The notes: generated from the sequence alone by a model not told the origin. 63,227 nt of DNA from Acanthamoeba lenticulata (GCA_002179805.1 NAVB01000145.1:1-63227); one strand, 5' to 3'. Shown: positions 21,501 to 33,630, counted from the first letter of the stretch. Program-made: numbers and translations.

Positions 21501-23514
21501 AAAGTTGAGCAGCTCCCTCAGCTGCAGGCTGTGCGTCTGCGCCTGGTCTGTGGGTGTGCGAGTCAGTATTATACACATCAAATTGAAATGGAGTGTGGCG
21601 CACATACCTTCATTGTTGGCGGCCACTTCCTGGAGGAGGGTGTTGTTGAGGTACTCGGCCGCCGCAAATCGGATCCGCACGTTGCTGTCCGACAAGAGGC
21701 TGTTGAGCTGGTGCATGTCGTCGTCGTTCAGCGCGCCGAGCCTGCGGGCCGCCATTCGTCCGACGTCAGCCAACGCACGCATGCGGCACTGGGAACAATG
21801 AGATGGCGGTCGTACACAGCGAGGCGGCTGGAGAGCTCGACGGCGACGAGGGCCACGCTGAGCTCCTCGTCGAGTGTGCATTGAACGATGCGTCCCTTGA
21901 ACCGCTGCGTGAAGATGTCGAGGGTGGCGTAGTTGTCGTCGTTGGCGTACAGGTCGATCAGCGCCCGCAGAGCCGCAAGCCTCACCTCCGGGATCTTGGT
22001 AGAGGTTACGGTCAGTACCTTCTGTATGTGCAGCGAGGAGCAGGGCCGCGTGCGCACGTACCCGATCGCTGAGGGTCCAGCCGATGTACTTGAGGTACCG
22101 ATCGTTGAGGAACTTGATGGGATAAGCCACGACCCACTCGCCGAGTCGGGCCACGCACGCCGCGCGGATCTCGGCAAAGATGTCGCGGTACCGGTGCACG
22201 AAGATGCTGTCGTACGGCGTTGTTGTGAGCATTCATCGTCGCACACCGAGCCGGGGCCCTATTAAAAAAACAACAACAGAAAGAAGAGACAAGTACCTCT
22301 TGAAGATGTGGTCCATGCGCGCGTCGAGGACGTCGCACTTTTTCTTGAGGTCGAGGGCCTTATCGTTAAGGTCGGTCACCTTGGCGCTCTCCTTCTTGGT
22401 CGGCTTGGAGCCAAGCTTGGCCTTGACGGCCTTGATCTGGCGCAAGGTCACCTGGAGCTCCTTGTTCAGCCCGTTGACCACACCGATGAGGGACGACACT
22501 AACTGCAGCCCGAGCAGCGTTCCCGTGTGCCGGAATGGTCGCAATTGCGAGCTGGCATGTGGTAAAAATTATCGTGAGTCAGCTAATAGCGCGGGCGCAG
22601 GCAGCGGAGGGGAGGGACGCGGTCCAGACCTCGAAACGACGAGGGCAATAGTAGCGAGAGCCCCCAGGAAGGCCTCGTCATAGATGATGGTGAACTGGGT
22701 CTTGCTGATGAGCTTGTCCCAGAACTCGAGGAAGTTATTCTTGAAGCGAGCCAGCTTGCCGCGCCCGACGATCGGGTACTGGCCACCCTCGGCCTTGTAC
22801 TGGGTGTCCCGCACGATGCCGGCCAGGATCTGCCCGATGTCGTGCTTGACGTAGTTGGCCTTACTAACCTCGTGCGGGTAGCCGCAAGCCTGCTCGGCCG
22901 AGACCAGGAGGGGATGATCAGTGCACATTACCACGAAGACAGGTGAGAAAGTAGAAAGAGCAAGTGCCTTGATAATGAAGTTAAGAAGCTCGCGCATGGC
23001 TTCGGTGGCGTTGTTCTGGTACCGCGAGATCCATTCGGCAACAATGACAGTTGTCGCAACGCGATTCTTGACCATCCCTGTCACAAACAAAATAAAATCA
23101 AAAAAGGCCAATAATTAATTAATAATTAAAACAAAAGGCACAGCGCGTACCAAAGAGTGAATCGTCCTCTTCTTCTTCCTCTTCTTCCTCTGCGGCCTTC
23201 TTCTTGCCCTTAGCCTTCCCCTTCTTTTTAGGTTGTGCTGCTGCTTCATCATTGCCCTCTTCACCACTGGCAGTTTTCTTCTTCTTGTTTGCCCCTCCCT
23301 TCTTTGCAGAGGTCTTTCTCTTCTTTTTGGGTGACTGCCTTTCATAATCTTCATCACCACTATCATGTTCCTCTTCTTCCTCCTCGTGGTCACTGCGTCC
23401 GCCCTCCACTTCTCTGTTGTTGGAGTTCAATAATTAGAAAATTACAAAAAGAAAATGGAAAATAACGTACACATGATCCTCATCCTCTGATCTGTGCTTG
23501 CGTTTGGACGACAT
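18546..23514 (-). CDS. SCC3: Cohesin subunit STAG/SCC3
   Basis: The HEAT-repeat cohesin subunit that binds the kleisin and DNA and is needed for cohesin loading and sister-chromatid cohesion. Start ATG 23514 (MSSKRKHRSEDEDH) leads to a Glu/Lys-rich tail (23120-23430), then VKNRVATTVIVAEWISRYQ and the STAG core FKNNFLEFWDKLISKTQFTI. The diagnostic stromalin conservative domain is at about 22050-22230 (SIFVHRYRDIFAEIRAACV, then FLNDRYLKYIGWTL). Helical repeats continue to about 19100. Low-complexity acidic and basic blocks interrupt at 20000-20230 and make up the C-terminal tail (18546-18950). At least twelve exons are inferred, several with AT-rich introns. Family assignment is firm; exon edges are approximate. 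Confidence 0.9.
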
Positions 23515-23698
23515 CTTAGTAGTTGTTCTGAAGCGTCAAATCCAATTCAACGACCTCTGCGCGTAGGGCAAATCGGCTGCTTGTGAAGAAAAGAAAAAAG
23601 GCGCCAAACCCTGCCCAGTTCCCGCCAATTTTTGTGATTTCTTGGAAGGTTAAATTGGCGGCTTTTATTGTTTTGAAATTTGATTAAACAAGTCAAGC

Positions 23699-26073
23699 CT
23701 ACTTGACCTTGAGGATGCCGGCAGCAATGAGCTTCTGGATGTTGGCCATGATGGTGGGGTCCTTCATGTACCTGTTGCCGTTTTCCCAACAAAGAAGCAG
23801 ATAAGCAGCTGAACATTGTTGTAATGCAAGTTGAGTTGGAGAACTTGGTACCCTTGCGCAGCAGCCGGGTTGGTGCCAAGCTCGGAGAGGACCTTCTTCA
23901 TCATGGGATCGCTCAGAATCCGCTGAATCTCGGGGTCGTTGGCGGCAGCGGCCATGGCCTCCTTGTCTTCGGCCTCGGTGGAGCCCTCCTGACGCTTGTT
24001 GATGGCTTCCATCGTGCGCCTGAGGCCCTCGTTAAGCTCCTCGTTGTTGGGGTCCACCTTGAGGCCCTGCTCGTAGGTCTCCAGGCACTTGTGGTACTGC
24101 TTCATGAAGAACTGGCAGTGGCCCTTGCGCGTGAACGCCTTGACTGCAGGCGAAACGCGAGCGCACATAACACCAAAGTGTCAGACTTTTCACGCTCTAT
24201 TGTTCAGTGGAAGAACACAGATGAAAGCAACGCACCAAAGGTGGGGCTGAGCTCAAGCGCCTTGTCGCAGTCCTTAATGGCCATGGGGAATTCGCCCAGC
24301 TTCATGTAGCAGGCAGCACGGTTGCTGTAGAGCACGTGGTCCTGCTCACATGTTGCACCACAGGCGGCAAAAGATGAGCAAACGATACTAAGAAGAGGAA
24401 AGCAAAGAGTGGGGAGTGACGTGCGGTGGGGTTCCTGCGGGCGGCCTCAGTGTAATGCCTGATGGCGTCGGGATACTGAGCGTTCCTGAAGCACTCGTTG
24501 CCCTTCTCCTTCTCCTGGAGCGAAATCTCAGGATTGATGTAGTTCCGCTCCTCACTCTCCTTCTTCAGCTGCTCCGCCTGTAAACACGAGAAGGAGAGCC
24601 GCGTCAGTGATGAAAGCGGACTTGGCGTTGCTCTGCGTGGGTAAACTCACCTTTCTTAGAGCGTTGAGAGAGTCCGGGTTGCGGTGCTCGGTGAGGGCAC
24701 GGTTGTAGCAATCGATGGCCTCGTTAAACTTCTCCAGCTTCATGTAAGCGTTGCCCTTGCGGTGGAAGGCGCGCGAGATGAGCTTGTAGTCCGCAAACAT
24801 CCGTCGGCCGACCTCGATGGCCTCTGAGCAAGCGTTGATACACTCCTCGTAGTTCTTCTGCTCAAAGTAGACGGCTGCGGGACAAAGCTCGCGACTGTCA
24901 GTCCCAACGAAATAAATGGAAAGGAGGGGGAGGCGAAGCGCGCCACGTACCAGCCAAGTTTGTGAGGAAGGTCATGTTGTCGGGATCAAGTTCAAAGGCC
25001 TTCTTGTAGTGCGTTACAGCAGCGTCAAAGTCCTTCTTCTTGTAAGCCTCGTTACCGCGCTCCTTTTCCTCAAGCGCCTGCTTCTTCTCAGGAGGCAGCT
25101 CTGGCTCAGGCTCCTTGGGCTTCTCCTCAGTCTTGGGCTTAGGCTTTTCAGCCTCTTTCTTGGGCTCATCCTTGGGTTTCGGCTGCTCCTGGCTCTCCGC
25201 GCCCTGTTTAAGAGATCATCACACAAACCACATGGTCAAGACGTGCGACAACAAGGATGAACAGGACGGATCCTCGTACGGGCTGGCTGAGGCCGAGGAG
25301 AACACCAACAACATTGGCCAGGCGAGGGTCGCTCTGCAGGTAACTGTATGCGCGATGCCACCGCAGTGTCAGTGTCCAGCGTAGAAGTTGTACAACACAT
25401 TCGACTCGTACATAGGAAGCTCCCTGGGGTTGTTTTGAAGGCGCGAAAGGAGCGAGACGAAGGCGGGATCGTCGAGATAGGCCCGCGTCGTGTTGTTGAG
25501 CCTCAGCTTAGTCCAAATGTCGCCCTGCAGGATCTGACCAAACATGCTGCCAAGGTCGTTGCCGCCGGCATCGCTCTCAGCCTCCTGCTGCTCCGCCTCG
25601 GCCAGAGCTTGCTTGAGCTGCTCGTTGTTGGGCTCCACCTCCAAGCCGGCCTTGTACGCGGCCTTAGCCTCAGCGTATCGGCTGAGGTAGCAGAGTGCCG
25701 CACCCTTGCGGGAGTAACCCTGGCCGAAGCAACACAATCAGCTGATTTCCCATTTATACTAGGCGCACATTGCAACAAAGTACCTTGGACCAATCTGGCT
25801 TCAATTGTACGGTCTTCTCAGCGTCAGCAAGAGCCTGATCGAAATTCTTCAGGCTGGCGTGAGCAGCTGAGCGGTTGCTGTACAGGACGTGATTCTGAGC
25901 ATCATGCTGAATGGCATTCGTGTAGTGCTCAACGGCAGACTTGAAATCGCCTGCGGACATGGCCGCATTTCCCTTGTTCTTTTCATCTAGCGCCTGTGTG
26001 AAAAAATGAACAACAGGGGTGAGTGTTCTCTTGCCGCAAGGAGTGCACAAGTCCGACGTACGATGTCAGCCAT
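23699..26073 (-). CDS. STI1: STI1/HOP HSP70-HSP90 organising co-chaperone
   Basis: Start ATG 26073 encodes MADI, spliced after a GTACG donor to [17 protein letters not shown], the first TPR repeat. Order: TPR1 (25750-26070), DP1 (about 25370-25600, [20 protein letters not shown]), a charged Pro/Lys/Glu linker (25080-25200), TPR2A and TPR2B (about 23980-25060, including [19 protein letters not shown]), and DP2 with the ending [17 protein letters not shown] ... IAAGILKVK at 23699. The TPR domains bind the EEVD tails of HSP70 and HSP90, and the protein hands clients between them in the cytosol. All five expected domains are present, so the gene looks intact and full length. It is divergent from the secreted cysteine-rich gene at 26453. 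Confidence 0.92.
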
Positions 26074-26452
26074 TGTTGTGTCAGCCTGTTTCTTTATGCA
26101 ATGTGTGTCTTGTTGCGCGGCTGTACTGGAAGATGGCTCTCATCTCTGCCTCTTTCTGCGGTTGTGGAAATGAGATTGAAATTCGTGTGCAGGCTATCGA
26201 AATTCGGCAAACTATTTCACGGCCTAGTGCCCTCGGTAGTCCAGTAGTGATGATCGTCACCCCCCCCCCCTTAGCTCGGTTCACAAGCGTAGTTCGAAAA
26301 GAGGCGATGTGTTTGACAGCTGATCAGTGATTTTCTGTATGGAACATTCACCGTAACTTACGGTAGGAATTGTTGACGTACTCTCTCGCGCCGATTAATG
26401 AACGAGCGCACTAATGATAAATAGCGGCCCAGCCAAGTTCACGACTACCAGC
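26074..26452. promoter_or_regulatory. Divergent intergenic region of STI1 and a secreted-protein gene
   Basis: About 380 bases between two divergent start codons. It contains a C10 homopolymer near 26260. STI1 is usually heat-inducible, but I could not find a clear nGAAn array typical of heat-shock elements by eye. The promoter role is inferred from layout. Confidence 0.35.
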
Positions 26453-26914
26453 ATGGCCAAACTCATTCTTCTTATAGTAATTGTCGTCGCGCTGAGTATC
26501 AGCGCGACAGCATCACGACTGCCGATCAGTTTTGAGCCTGCCTCGGCTGACTGCGTCACCTTCTTCTACAACAAAACCCTCTCCTGGCTCGCGGTGTGGC
26601 ATGGCTATCCTGGCGCAGGCACGGCCTTCTACGCGCCCAATGGAACGCTGATCACTTGGGACCCTCACGGGAAACTCGTAAACAGCGGAACCTATACTGT
26701 AGGAAGGGGAGCCAATGGATGGTGCTACGAGTACGAAAAGTATGATTATCCTCCAGGAGCATCGCCCACGTGCAACACATTCCGCCTTTTGCCGTCCACC
26801 ATTGCCGGCGAGACGATCATGGTAGGGTGTGAAGTGTTCGGCAACCAATGTTACGAGTCCTGTGGCAGTGAAAATCAATGGAAGGACTGGTACGTGGCTC
26901 GAGAAGTCACATGA
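26453..26914 (+). CDS. Small secreted cysteine-containing protein
   Basis: A single-exon 153-residue protein starting at ATG 26453. An upstream in-frame ATG at 26414 would bury the signal peptide and is less likely. Residues 1-21 form a clear signal peptide (MAKLILLIVIVVALSISATA, then S). The mature part has six cysteines, consistent with up to three disulfides, plus aromatic-rich short segments (WCYEYEKYDY) and N-glycosylation sequons at NKT and NGT. There is no GPI signal or membrane helix. I do not recognise the family. An extracellular or cyst-wall role is possible but unproven. A poly(A) hexamer follows at 26988. Confidence 0.7.
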   Translation: MAKLILLIVIVVALSISATASRLPISFEPASADCVTFFYNKTLSWLAVWHGYPGAGTAFYAPNGTLITWDPHGKLVNSGTYTVGRGANGWCYEYEKYDYPPGASPTCNTFRLLPSTIAGETIMVGCEVFGNQCYESCGSENQWKDWYVAREVT

Positions 26915-26987
26915 TCGTCTCCTCCTCCCTGCAATTATGTTTCAGAGTTTGTGTACTTGGTAAGAAATTTACGGAACAATTTAATCC

Positions 26988-26993
26988 AATAAA
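26988..26993 (+). terminator. Polyadenylation signal after the secreted-protein gene
   Basis: An AATAAA hexamer within an AAAAT-repeat stretch, about 75 bases after the stop at 26914 and about 40 bases before the ATG of the GST gene on the same strand. Confidence 0.45.
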
Positions 26994-27027
26994 ATAAAAT
27001 AAAAATCAACTGTACTGGCACCACAAG

Positions 27028-28087
27028 ATGTCAAGCACAGAAGAAGTTCATGGTGCGGCTCTCTTTTTGGTTTCTCTGCCGCCAGCTTATATGCACCACT
27101 ATAACCAACAGTGGAGCTGCATTACTTCTCGTGCCGAGGGCGCGCTCAGGCGTTGATCTACATGCTCGAGGATTCAGGCCACCCCTTTACTCTACGCACG
27201 ATGGAAGTAGCTGTGGGCGACAACGCCAGTGAAAAAGCAGCAAAATGGGTCTCTGCAAAAGCTGACTCTAAGACTTCTGGTACTGTTCAGCTTGTTAGGA
27301 GGTCAAGGGCGTATGACCCACGTGCTGTCGTGTAGGCCCATTCGGCCAGCTACCATCACTGTATTGGGGCACCTTGCGCCTCGGTCAGTCAGAAGCTATT
27401 GGGCGCTACCTGGCGCGGCGGCTTGGATACTACCCCACTTCCAGGCAAGTCTTTGTCATCTTATTGATTTCCTACACTGCTTACCCGCTGGTTGGTCCAT
27501 GTAGTGTTGATCAGGAAGCGTGCTGCGATATGTACACCTCGGCAGCCTACCAGGACATTGTCTCTGCGTTCCTGCTGCTCCTCTGGACCCCAGTGCGCTT
27601 CGCCGGCGCCGATCTGAAGTCATGTGCACTGGTGCGTGGCCAATTCTTCAACAATCACCATCACTGTTGTGGTTCTCATCTTTTGTGGCGGGATTTGGCA
27701 GCGCTTCAAGACCAACGCCGACAACCTTTTGAAGAGATTTGAGGGCGTCTTGCAGGGTGAGGAGGGTCAATCCTTCCTCTTCGGTCCCGACCCGACTGTG
27801 GCTGACTTCTTCCTCTACGAGGCACTTGATATTTATGTGACGGTTTTTGGCCAGGCGCACCTGCAGCAACACTTTCCTGTTCTGGTACCAGCTCTTCCCA
27901 TGATAAAGCACACTTGTCTCTCATAGGGCGTCACTCATGAGTCCTCGTACAGCACGAACTTCATGGGAGGATGAGCGACCGGCCGAACATCCGGACCTAC
28001 CTTGCAAGCGGCAAGAGGCCCGCCCTCTTCTCTGGCAGCCCTGCCGAGGCGACTGTACTGGAGACCTTGCGTACCCTCAACCCATGA
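27028..28087 (+). CDS. Glutathione S-transferase, sigma-like
   Basis: Start ATG 27028 encodes MSSTEEVH, spliced to VELHYFSCRGRAQALIYMLE, the thioredoxin-fold start with the catalytic Tyr typical of sigma/alpha/mu classes. A later exon gives PFGQLPSLYWG (glutathione-binding cis-Pro) and RLGQSEAIGRYLARRLG (the QS/AI motif). The helical C-terminal domain includes FEGVLQGEEGQSFLFG and PTVADFFLYEALDIY (N-capping motif). The last exon encodes RPNIRTYLASGKRPALFSG and stops at 28085-28087. It conjugates glutathione to electrophiles, or isomerises prostaglandin-like substrates in some sigma members. Five or more short introns are inferred. The C-terminal exon was confirmed by its typical GST ending. 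Confidence 0.85.
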
Positions 28088-28285
28088 ATGCTTCCTTGAA
28101 AGAACTTCCAGTTCCGAAACCCAACAAGAGTATTCATCAGACCTGTTAGAGCAACTCCGCGGAGTTGCCACATTAAAAGTGGTTTAATCGCGGCTCTCCA
28201 CAGGACCAGCGTCAGTGCCAAATCCCAGCGAGTCCTTACCAACATGTGCCTTGCTCTCCTGTTTGTCCCTTTGGTCGCGTTGGCG

Positions 28286-28636
28286 TCAGTGCAACAGATC
28301 GCGCGTAAGCTGCGCCGCAGCCTTGCCACTCCCAGCAAACTTGGTGCAGGCTTGAGGAGCTCTTTCTACGTGTTTGCCCCACTCGTTGCCGGCGCCGGTG
28401 CTCGCGATGGCCCCGGCCATCACCGACGAGCCCGACACATGACAGTAGGTCTCGACCATTTTCTTGATGTCCTGACGCTGCTCGCTCCGGTATTTTGTGG
28501 CGAGCCTCTGCGCTGCAACGCCAAATTGTTCCGCTAAGTCTTTTTGGCGCCAAAGGGTGAAACAAGATTTGCGTTTGCTTGGCGGCACGATCTCATCAGC
28601 AAATGCTTCGTACGCTTCTCTCTGACGTTCCCACAT
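28286..28636 (-). CDS. Possible small hypothetical protein opposite the ligase IV 5' end
   Basis: A single-exon frame of about 116 residues from ATG 28636 (MWERQREAYEAFADEIVPPS) to a stop at 28286. The N-terminal two thirds look like amphipathic helices. A Gly/Ala/Ser-rich stretch (GSSVMAGAIASTGAGNEWG) follows. The open frame runs further upstream to 28837 but there overlaps a plus-strand ligase exon. It lies in the gap between the GST stop and the ligase IV coding region and overlaps the proposed ligase start by some 30 bases. No family is recognised. It may be a real small gene or a chance open frame. Confidence 0.35.
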   Translation of the reverse strand: MWERQREAYEAFADEIVPPSKRKSCFTLWRQKDLAEQFGVAAQRLATKYRSEQRQDIKKMVETYCHVSGSSVMAGAIASTGAGNEWGKHVERAPQACTKFAGSGKAAAQLTRDLLH

Positions 28637-31600
28637 TAATGCATGATTGCAAGCACCAACATTAAGAAAATCAGGCTGGCCGCACACATTCGCAGGCCGG
28701 GCCAAGGGCAAGGAGGTGCTCCGCGAAGATGAAGACGAAGGTTCCAACGATGAAGACAAAGAAAACACAGACGAAGGACTAAACGCAAAGGATGCCAGAT
28801 CAGCGGCGCCAGCGGCTACGCGCGTGCTGCCCACCAAATCGATTAATGGCGACTACGCCAAAGTCGTCCCGTTCGCGGTACACCAGCGCCACGCTTACGC
28901 GCCTTCACGTCTTTCTTGCCTAACTAGCGCACTCTGGCGTACTTTTAGGCCGTGTGCCAACTGTTCGAGCGCTCGACACGAGCCTCCAAGGCGGCCACGC
29001 GGAAGAAGGACCTGGAGAGCTTTTTCGGGGCCTACCATGACGATGACTTCTTCCCACTCATGCGCCTTCTGCTGCCGCAGCTGGACAAGGAGCGGCAGAC
29101 CTACGGCATGAAGGAGTCCGTACTGGCTAAGCTCTACGTGCAGATCCTCGGTATCTCGCCAGAGAGCGACGACGGCAAGCGTCTCATCCACTGGCGGCGT
29201 CCCAACGGAGGTGCGTGGCCCTTGCAGATTGGTCATGGCCGTAGCCGCTTTCTGAGAGATATACAGGCACACGCAGCACACAGACGGCCGAAGCGGGCGA
29301 CTTCGGTACCGCCGTGTATGAGTCCTTGAAGAAGAGGTGCGCTGCAGCTCGACGACGATTGCTGTCGACATGACGTGCCTGAGCTGGAGTATGTTGTGTG
29401 CAGGTGTCCTGAGAAAGGTGATATGTCCATCTTTGACATCAACGCCGCCCTCGACTCGCTTAATGCTGCCACCGACAAGTACGATCCTGTCGCTGCGGCG
29501 CCCTCTGGACCGCCTCTGGGACTCTGTGCTCACTCGACTGCTCTGCCAGAAACGAAAAGACACAGATCCTGAAGTTGATGCTACGCCGAACGACCGCGCT
29601 CGAGCAGAAGTGGCTTGTGCGCATCATCCTCAAAGAGCTGAAGATGGGCTCGTCCGAGAAGACAATCCTCAACTATTTTCACCCAGACGCTGTTGAGCTC
29701 TTCAACATCACGTCGAACCTGCGGCGGGTGTGCCAAGAGCTCAAGGACCCGTCCACTACCCTGAGCAGCCGGGTGCCTATCTGATCACGCCTGTGCCTAT
29801 GCTTCATTTGGGCAGGGCTTTTAACTCGCCTGCGATGTGCTCACGTGAACCAGGGAGCGGGCCTGTTCCAGCCGGTGAAGCCCATGCTGGCGGCACGCAA
29901 GGCGCCGGAGAGCGTGGTGAAGCTCATGGAGGGCCGGCCCTTCATCATCGAGAACAAGTTTGACGGCGAGCGCGTGCAGGTTCACAAGGACGGCAAGACT
30001 ATCAAGCTCTTCTCGAGGTGCGGTCAAGCTGTGGCCTTTATTCTTCGTTCGTCGTGGACTGGCCCTCTGACTGGCTGGCGGTGACGACAGAAACTCAAAC
30101 GACATCACCGCCATCTACGGGCCCACGGTTATCCCGATGCTGCAAGAGTGCATAGGAGTCGCGCGATGCATCATCGATGGTGAGCTTCTGGTGTGGGACT
30201 CGCTGGCCGGCCGCTTCGAAGACTTCGGCAAGCTAAAGTCTTTAGGTACGCTGGCTGGGCGCTGTCTCCGAGTGCGGCGGCGTCACTCAGTCGCTTAAAT
30301 GCGGCTGCCGCTTCTCTCTGTCGCGCAGCTCATTACGAGCGCGAGAAGGCGAGCGGATCACTCAGCTCCCAGACAGCCACGCTGGACCTGGCCAACAACT
30401 TTGGCAAGCAGTTCTGCTGTACTCTTCCCTTGCCCTTATCATTATTTCAGTTCCATCTTTTTGACTCGGCTTGCGGGCAGACATGGCCTTCGACTTGCTC
30501 TACGTGAACGACAGGAGCGTGATGGGCCTCACTCTGGCGCAGAGGATGCTCATGCTCAAGCGCTGCATCAAGACCAAGGAGAAGGTCGTGGAAATTGTCG
30601 CTCAGCAGCCAGCGTCTACAACAGAGGAGATTGTTGCGGCGCTCGACACGGCCATTCTCAATCGCGAAGAGGGCATCATGATCAAGGACGTGGAGTCTAC
30701 GTATGTGCCCAACGAGCGCAAGAACAAATGGATCAAACTCAAGCCTGAGTATGTTGACGGCGTGGGCGACGATCTCGACCTCATCATCCTCGGTTGAGCG
30801 CCTCTCTCTCTCTCTCTCCTTTCATCTTTTCCCTCTTGCGGTCGTTTTCGATCTTTGGCTCATCTCTGTTGGCTCGTTATGGTTGGGGGAGGGGGAGGAC
30901 AGGCGGGTTCTACGGCACGGGCCTAGGGCGGCGCGGAGGCACCATCTCTCACTTCCTCCTGGGTGTCGTCGCGCAGCGCGAGGACTCGCCCGACGGCTCT
31001 GGGAAGCCCACTCTGTAGGACCTCCCCTCCCACTCGACGATCAGGCCATGAGCATCAGGTCTGATCATCGCATGAGGTGTGTGGTGTCGCAGGTGCTACT
31101 CGTTTTGCAAGGTGGGCAGCGGCTACTCGGACAACGAGCTGCGGCTGCTGCAGAAGATGCTCGAGAAGCACTGGAAGCCGTTCAATCCTCACAACCCGCC
31201 CACTTGCTTCCAGGTCCCTCCCCAATGTGCTCACTGGGCCGCTACTGGCTCGCTGTCGCTTTGGTCTGGACTCCTGTGCTGACACATTCGTCTCCTCTTT
31301 GACTATGACCGTATTGCAGCTGCAAGGCTCCCAGGAGAAGCCCGACGTGTGGATCGAGCCACGGCAGTACGTGGCACTGCTTATTTACCACAACAGCAAC
31401 GATGAACCATATATGCATAGGGCTCACACTTCCACCACACGCACAGCTCGCGAATCGTACAGGTCAAGGCCGCGCAGGTGACCGTGTCCGAGAAGTACCG
31501 AGCGGGCTACACTCTCCGCTTTCCGCGCGTGATCAAGATCCGTACCGACAAGAACTGGACTCAGTGCATGGACCTTGCCGGTTCGTGAACCCGCCCCGTG

Positions 31601-33630
31601 CTCCTGCTTCCCGCCCGTGGCCTGCGCCTGACGCTTGGGGAGGCCTCCCGCGCCGGCCACAGAATTGGTGGCTTTGGCCCGCGAGTTCTCGGGTCGCTAC
31701 GCCAAGCGGCGAGCCGGGCCGACCATCACCGGTGGCGCTGAAACCGGCGGCGCGGCCGCCACTTCAGAGGAGCAGAGAAAGAAGCGGCGCAGCGGGCCGT
31801 CGACCCGTCGGGTGCAGGCTCTCCCCGAACTTCTGCATGGGCTGGTTCAGGTTGCTCATTATAATGCAACTGTTCTCGCGAGCAGGGTGTAGCGCTGGGC
31901 CGCCAGTTTCAGGACACCGACGTGAGCGCCGTCCCAGTCAAGGCCGACCTCTTTGCCGGCCTCCAGTTTTGTACGCACCCGGGCTGTCTTGGTTGTCGTC
32001 ATGCGGCGACGGTTGGTTGACGACCCCTCTAAGGCGTCGTGACGGGCGACGAGGACCGGAGCAAGAGCGAGCTTGAGACGCTCGTGCACGAGTTTGGTGG
32101 ACAAAAAGTCCAATATCCGGGCCCTCAGACCTTCTGCGCCATCGCCGGCCGCGAGAGTACGCCCGTCCTCGGGCCCTTCCCCTCTGACCCGATGCCGTCG
32201 ACTCACGCGTGTGATGTTGTGCTTTTTTTTCTTTTTTTTTTCTTTTTTTTTTGAGCAGCGCTCAAGGTGAAGAACATGGCAGCGTGCGGGATGATCGACA
32301 TCGTCCATTACAGGTGGCTCGATGCCTGCACGGCCGCCAGCCAGCGCCTCCCGCTAGAGCCCAAGTGCGCAACTTCCGCGTTGTGTCCGTCTACTTCCCA
32401 TATGTGTAACGCGTTGGGACGGGCCGCAGGTACATGATCTTCACGCTGCCGGAGACGAGGCGGCGGTTCCTGAAGGAGATCGACCCCTACGGCGACAGCT
32501 ACACGAAGGACACCGACGTGGCCACACTCCGCGAGGCCTTTGCCATGTTCGATAAGCTCCAACAACAGCAGGCGGATGATGTCGCAGCGACTCAAAAGAA
32601 CAACAACAACGACGATGGAGGCAACAGGAACGACGACGAGGCAGAGAGCGGCGGCGTCGTGAGCCAGTCATCGGGCAGGAAGAGGAAGATGAGGGGGTCC
32701 GTCGAGGTGGGCCTCGAGGCGAGGTCGAAGGAGGAGGCGGAGGAGGAAGGACGGCTGCGCCTGCGACGGGTCGAGGAGCTCAAGGCCCTCTTGCGCGAGC
32801 GACAGCTTCGAGTATCGGGCACCAAGGACGACCTCGTTCGACGCCTGCTCGCGGCCCTCTACCCGCGCGAGGAGGACGTTGACGACGGCGCCAGCGAGTC
32901 AGCTTCGGCGGCCGATCGGAGTCGCAAGCGAGCCAAGCGGGACGATCATGACGAGGTCTCTGCGCCGGTCGCCACCGCTGACGACAGCGGTGGAAAAGGG
33001 GACAGCGAGGAGATGGAGAACGTTGAGGCCGTCGGCCCGCTCGACTTGGCCCGACTCGAGCGTAAGTACTTCTGGGGCGAGGAGCAAGAAGAGGAGGCTG
33101 CTGGTGAGGACCGGTCCAAGCCCTGGTGGGCCATCTTCCGCGGCTATGTGGCCTACTTTGACCGCTTTGCTATCGTTGGGTATGTCTGGCGCCTGAGCTC
33201 CGAGGGACCGCAGCTGGAATGTGGGCTGACGCGCTGGCGATGAAAATGCGCGCAGGGATCCGACCACGACGCTCGCATGTTGCGGGCTCGACGTGTCGGC
33301 CTCGCTCTTTGCCTTCTACGGCGGCACGCTCAGGTTCCTCTCCACCCCCACTATGTGGCCAACCTCTGTCTGCTGACTCTCTCACTGCACAGCGAAACGC
33401 TCGAAGCGGAGGTGACGCACGTCGTCGTGGACATGGCGGACCCCACGCGACTCGACGCCATCCAGGAGCATGTCGCCCGGTACAGGAGGTCGCATCGTGT
33501 GTGTCACGTGGTGAGCAAGGAGTGGGTGGAGGAGAGCGCTGCGGCGCACGACGACCTGGACGAGCGCGAGTTCTACGCCTTGGGTGAGCAGTTCCACAAC
33601 TACTTCTCCAACCTCGCCGAGAGCCCATGA
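28603..33630 (+). CDS. LIG4: DNA ligase IV with a SAP motif between its BRCT domains
   Basis: ATP-dependent ligase of non-homologous end joining, acting in the nucleus with an XRCC4-like partner. An N-terminal helical domain (FFPLMRLLLPQLDKERQTYGMKE) precedes the adenylation domain with ENKFDGERVQVH (motif I, catalytic Lys, about 29950). Then come IIDGELLVWD (III), FDLLYVNDRS (IIIa), REEGIMIKD (IV), KWIKLKPEYVDGVGDDLD (V) and YTLRFPRVIKIRTDK (VI). BRCT1 lies at about 31890-32330 and BRCT2 at about 33030-33620 (FRGYVAYFDRFAIVG, HRVCHVVSKEWVEE). The inter-BRCT linker carries a SAP helix-extended-helix (32755-32865, RRVEELKALLRERQLRVSG, then TKDDLVRRLLAAL). The start is uncertain: ATG 28603 with a 7-base first exon spliced to about 28702 restores frame, but this is a guess. 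Ligase IV identity is firm. Confidence 0.88.
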
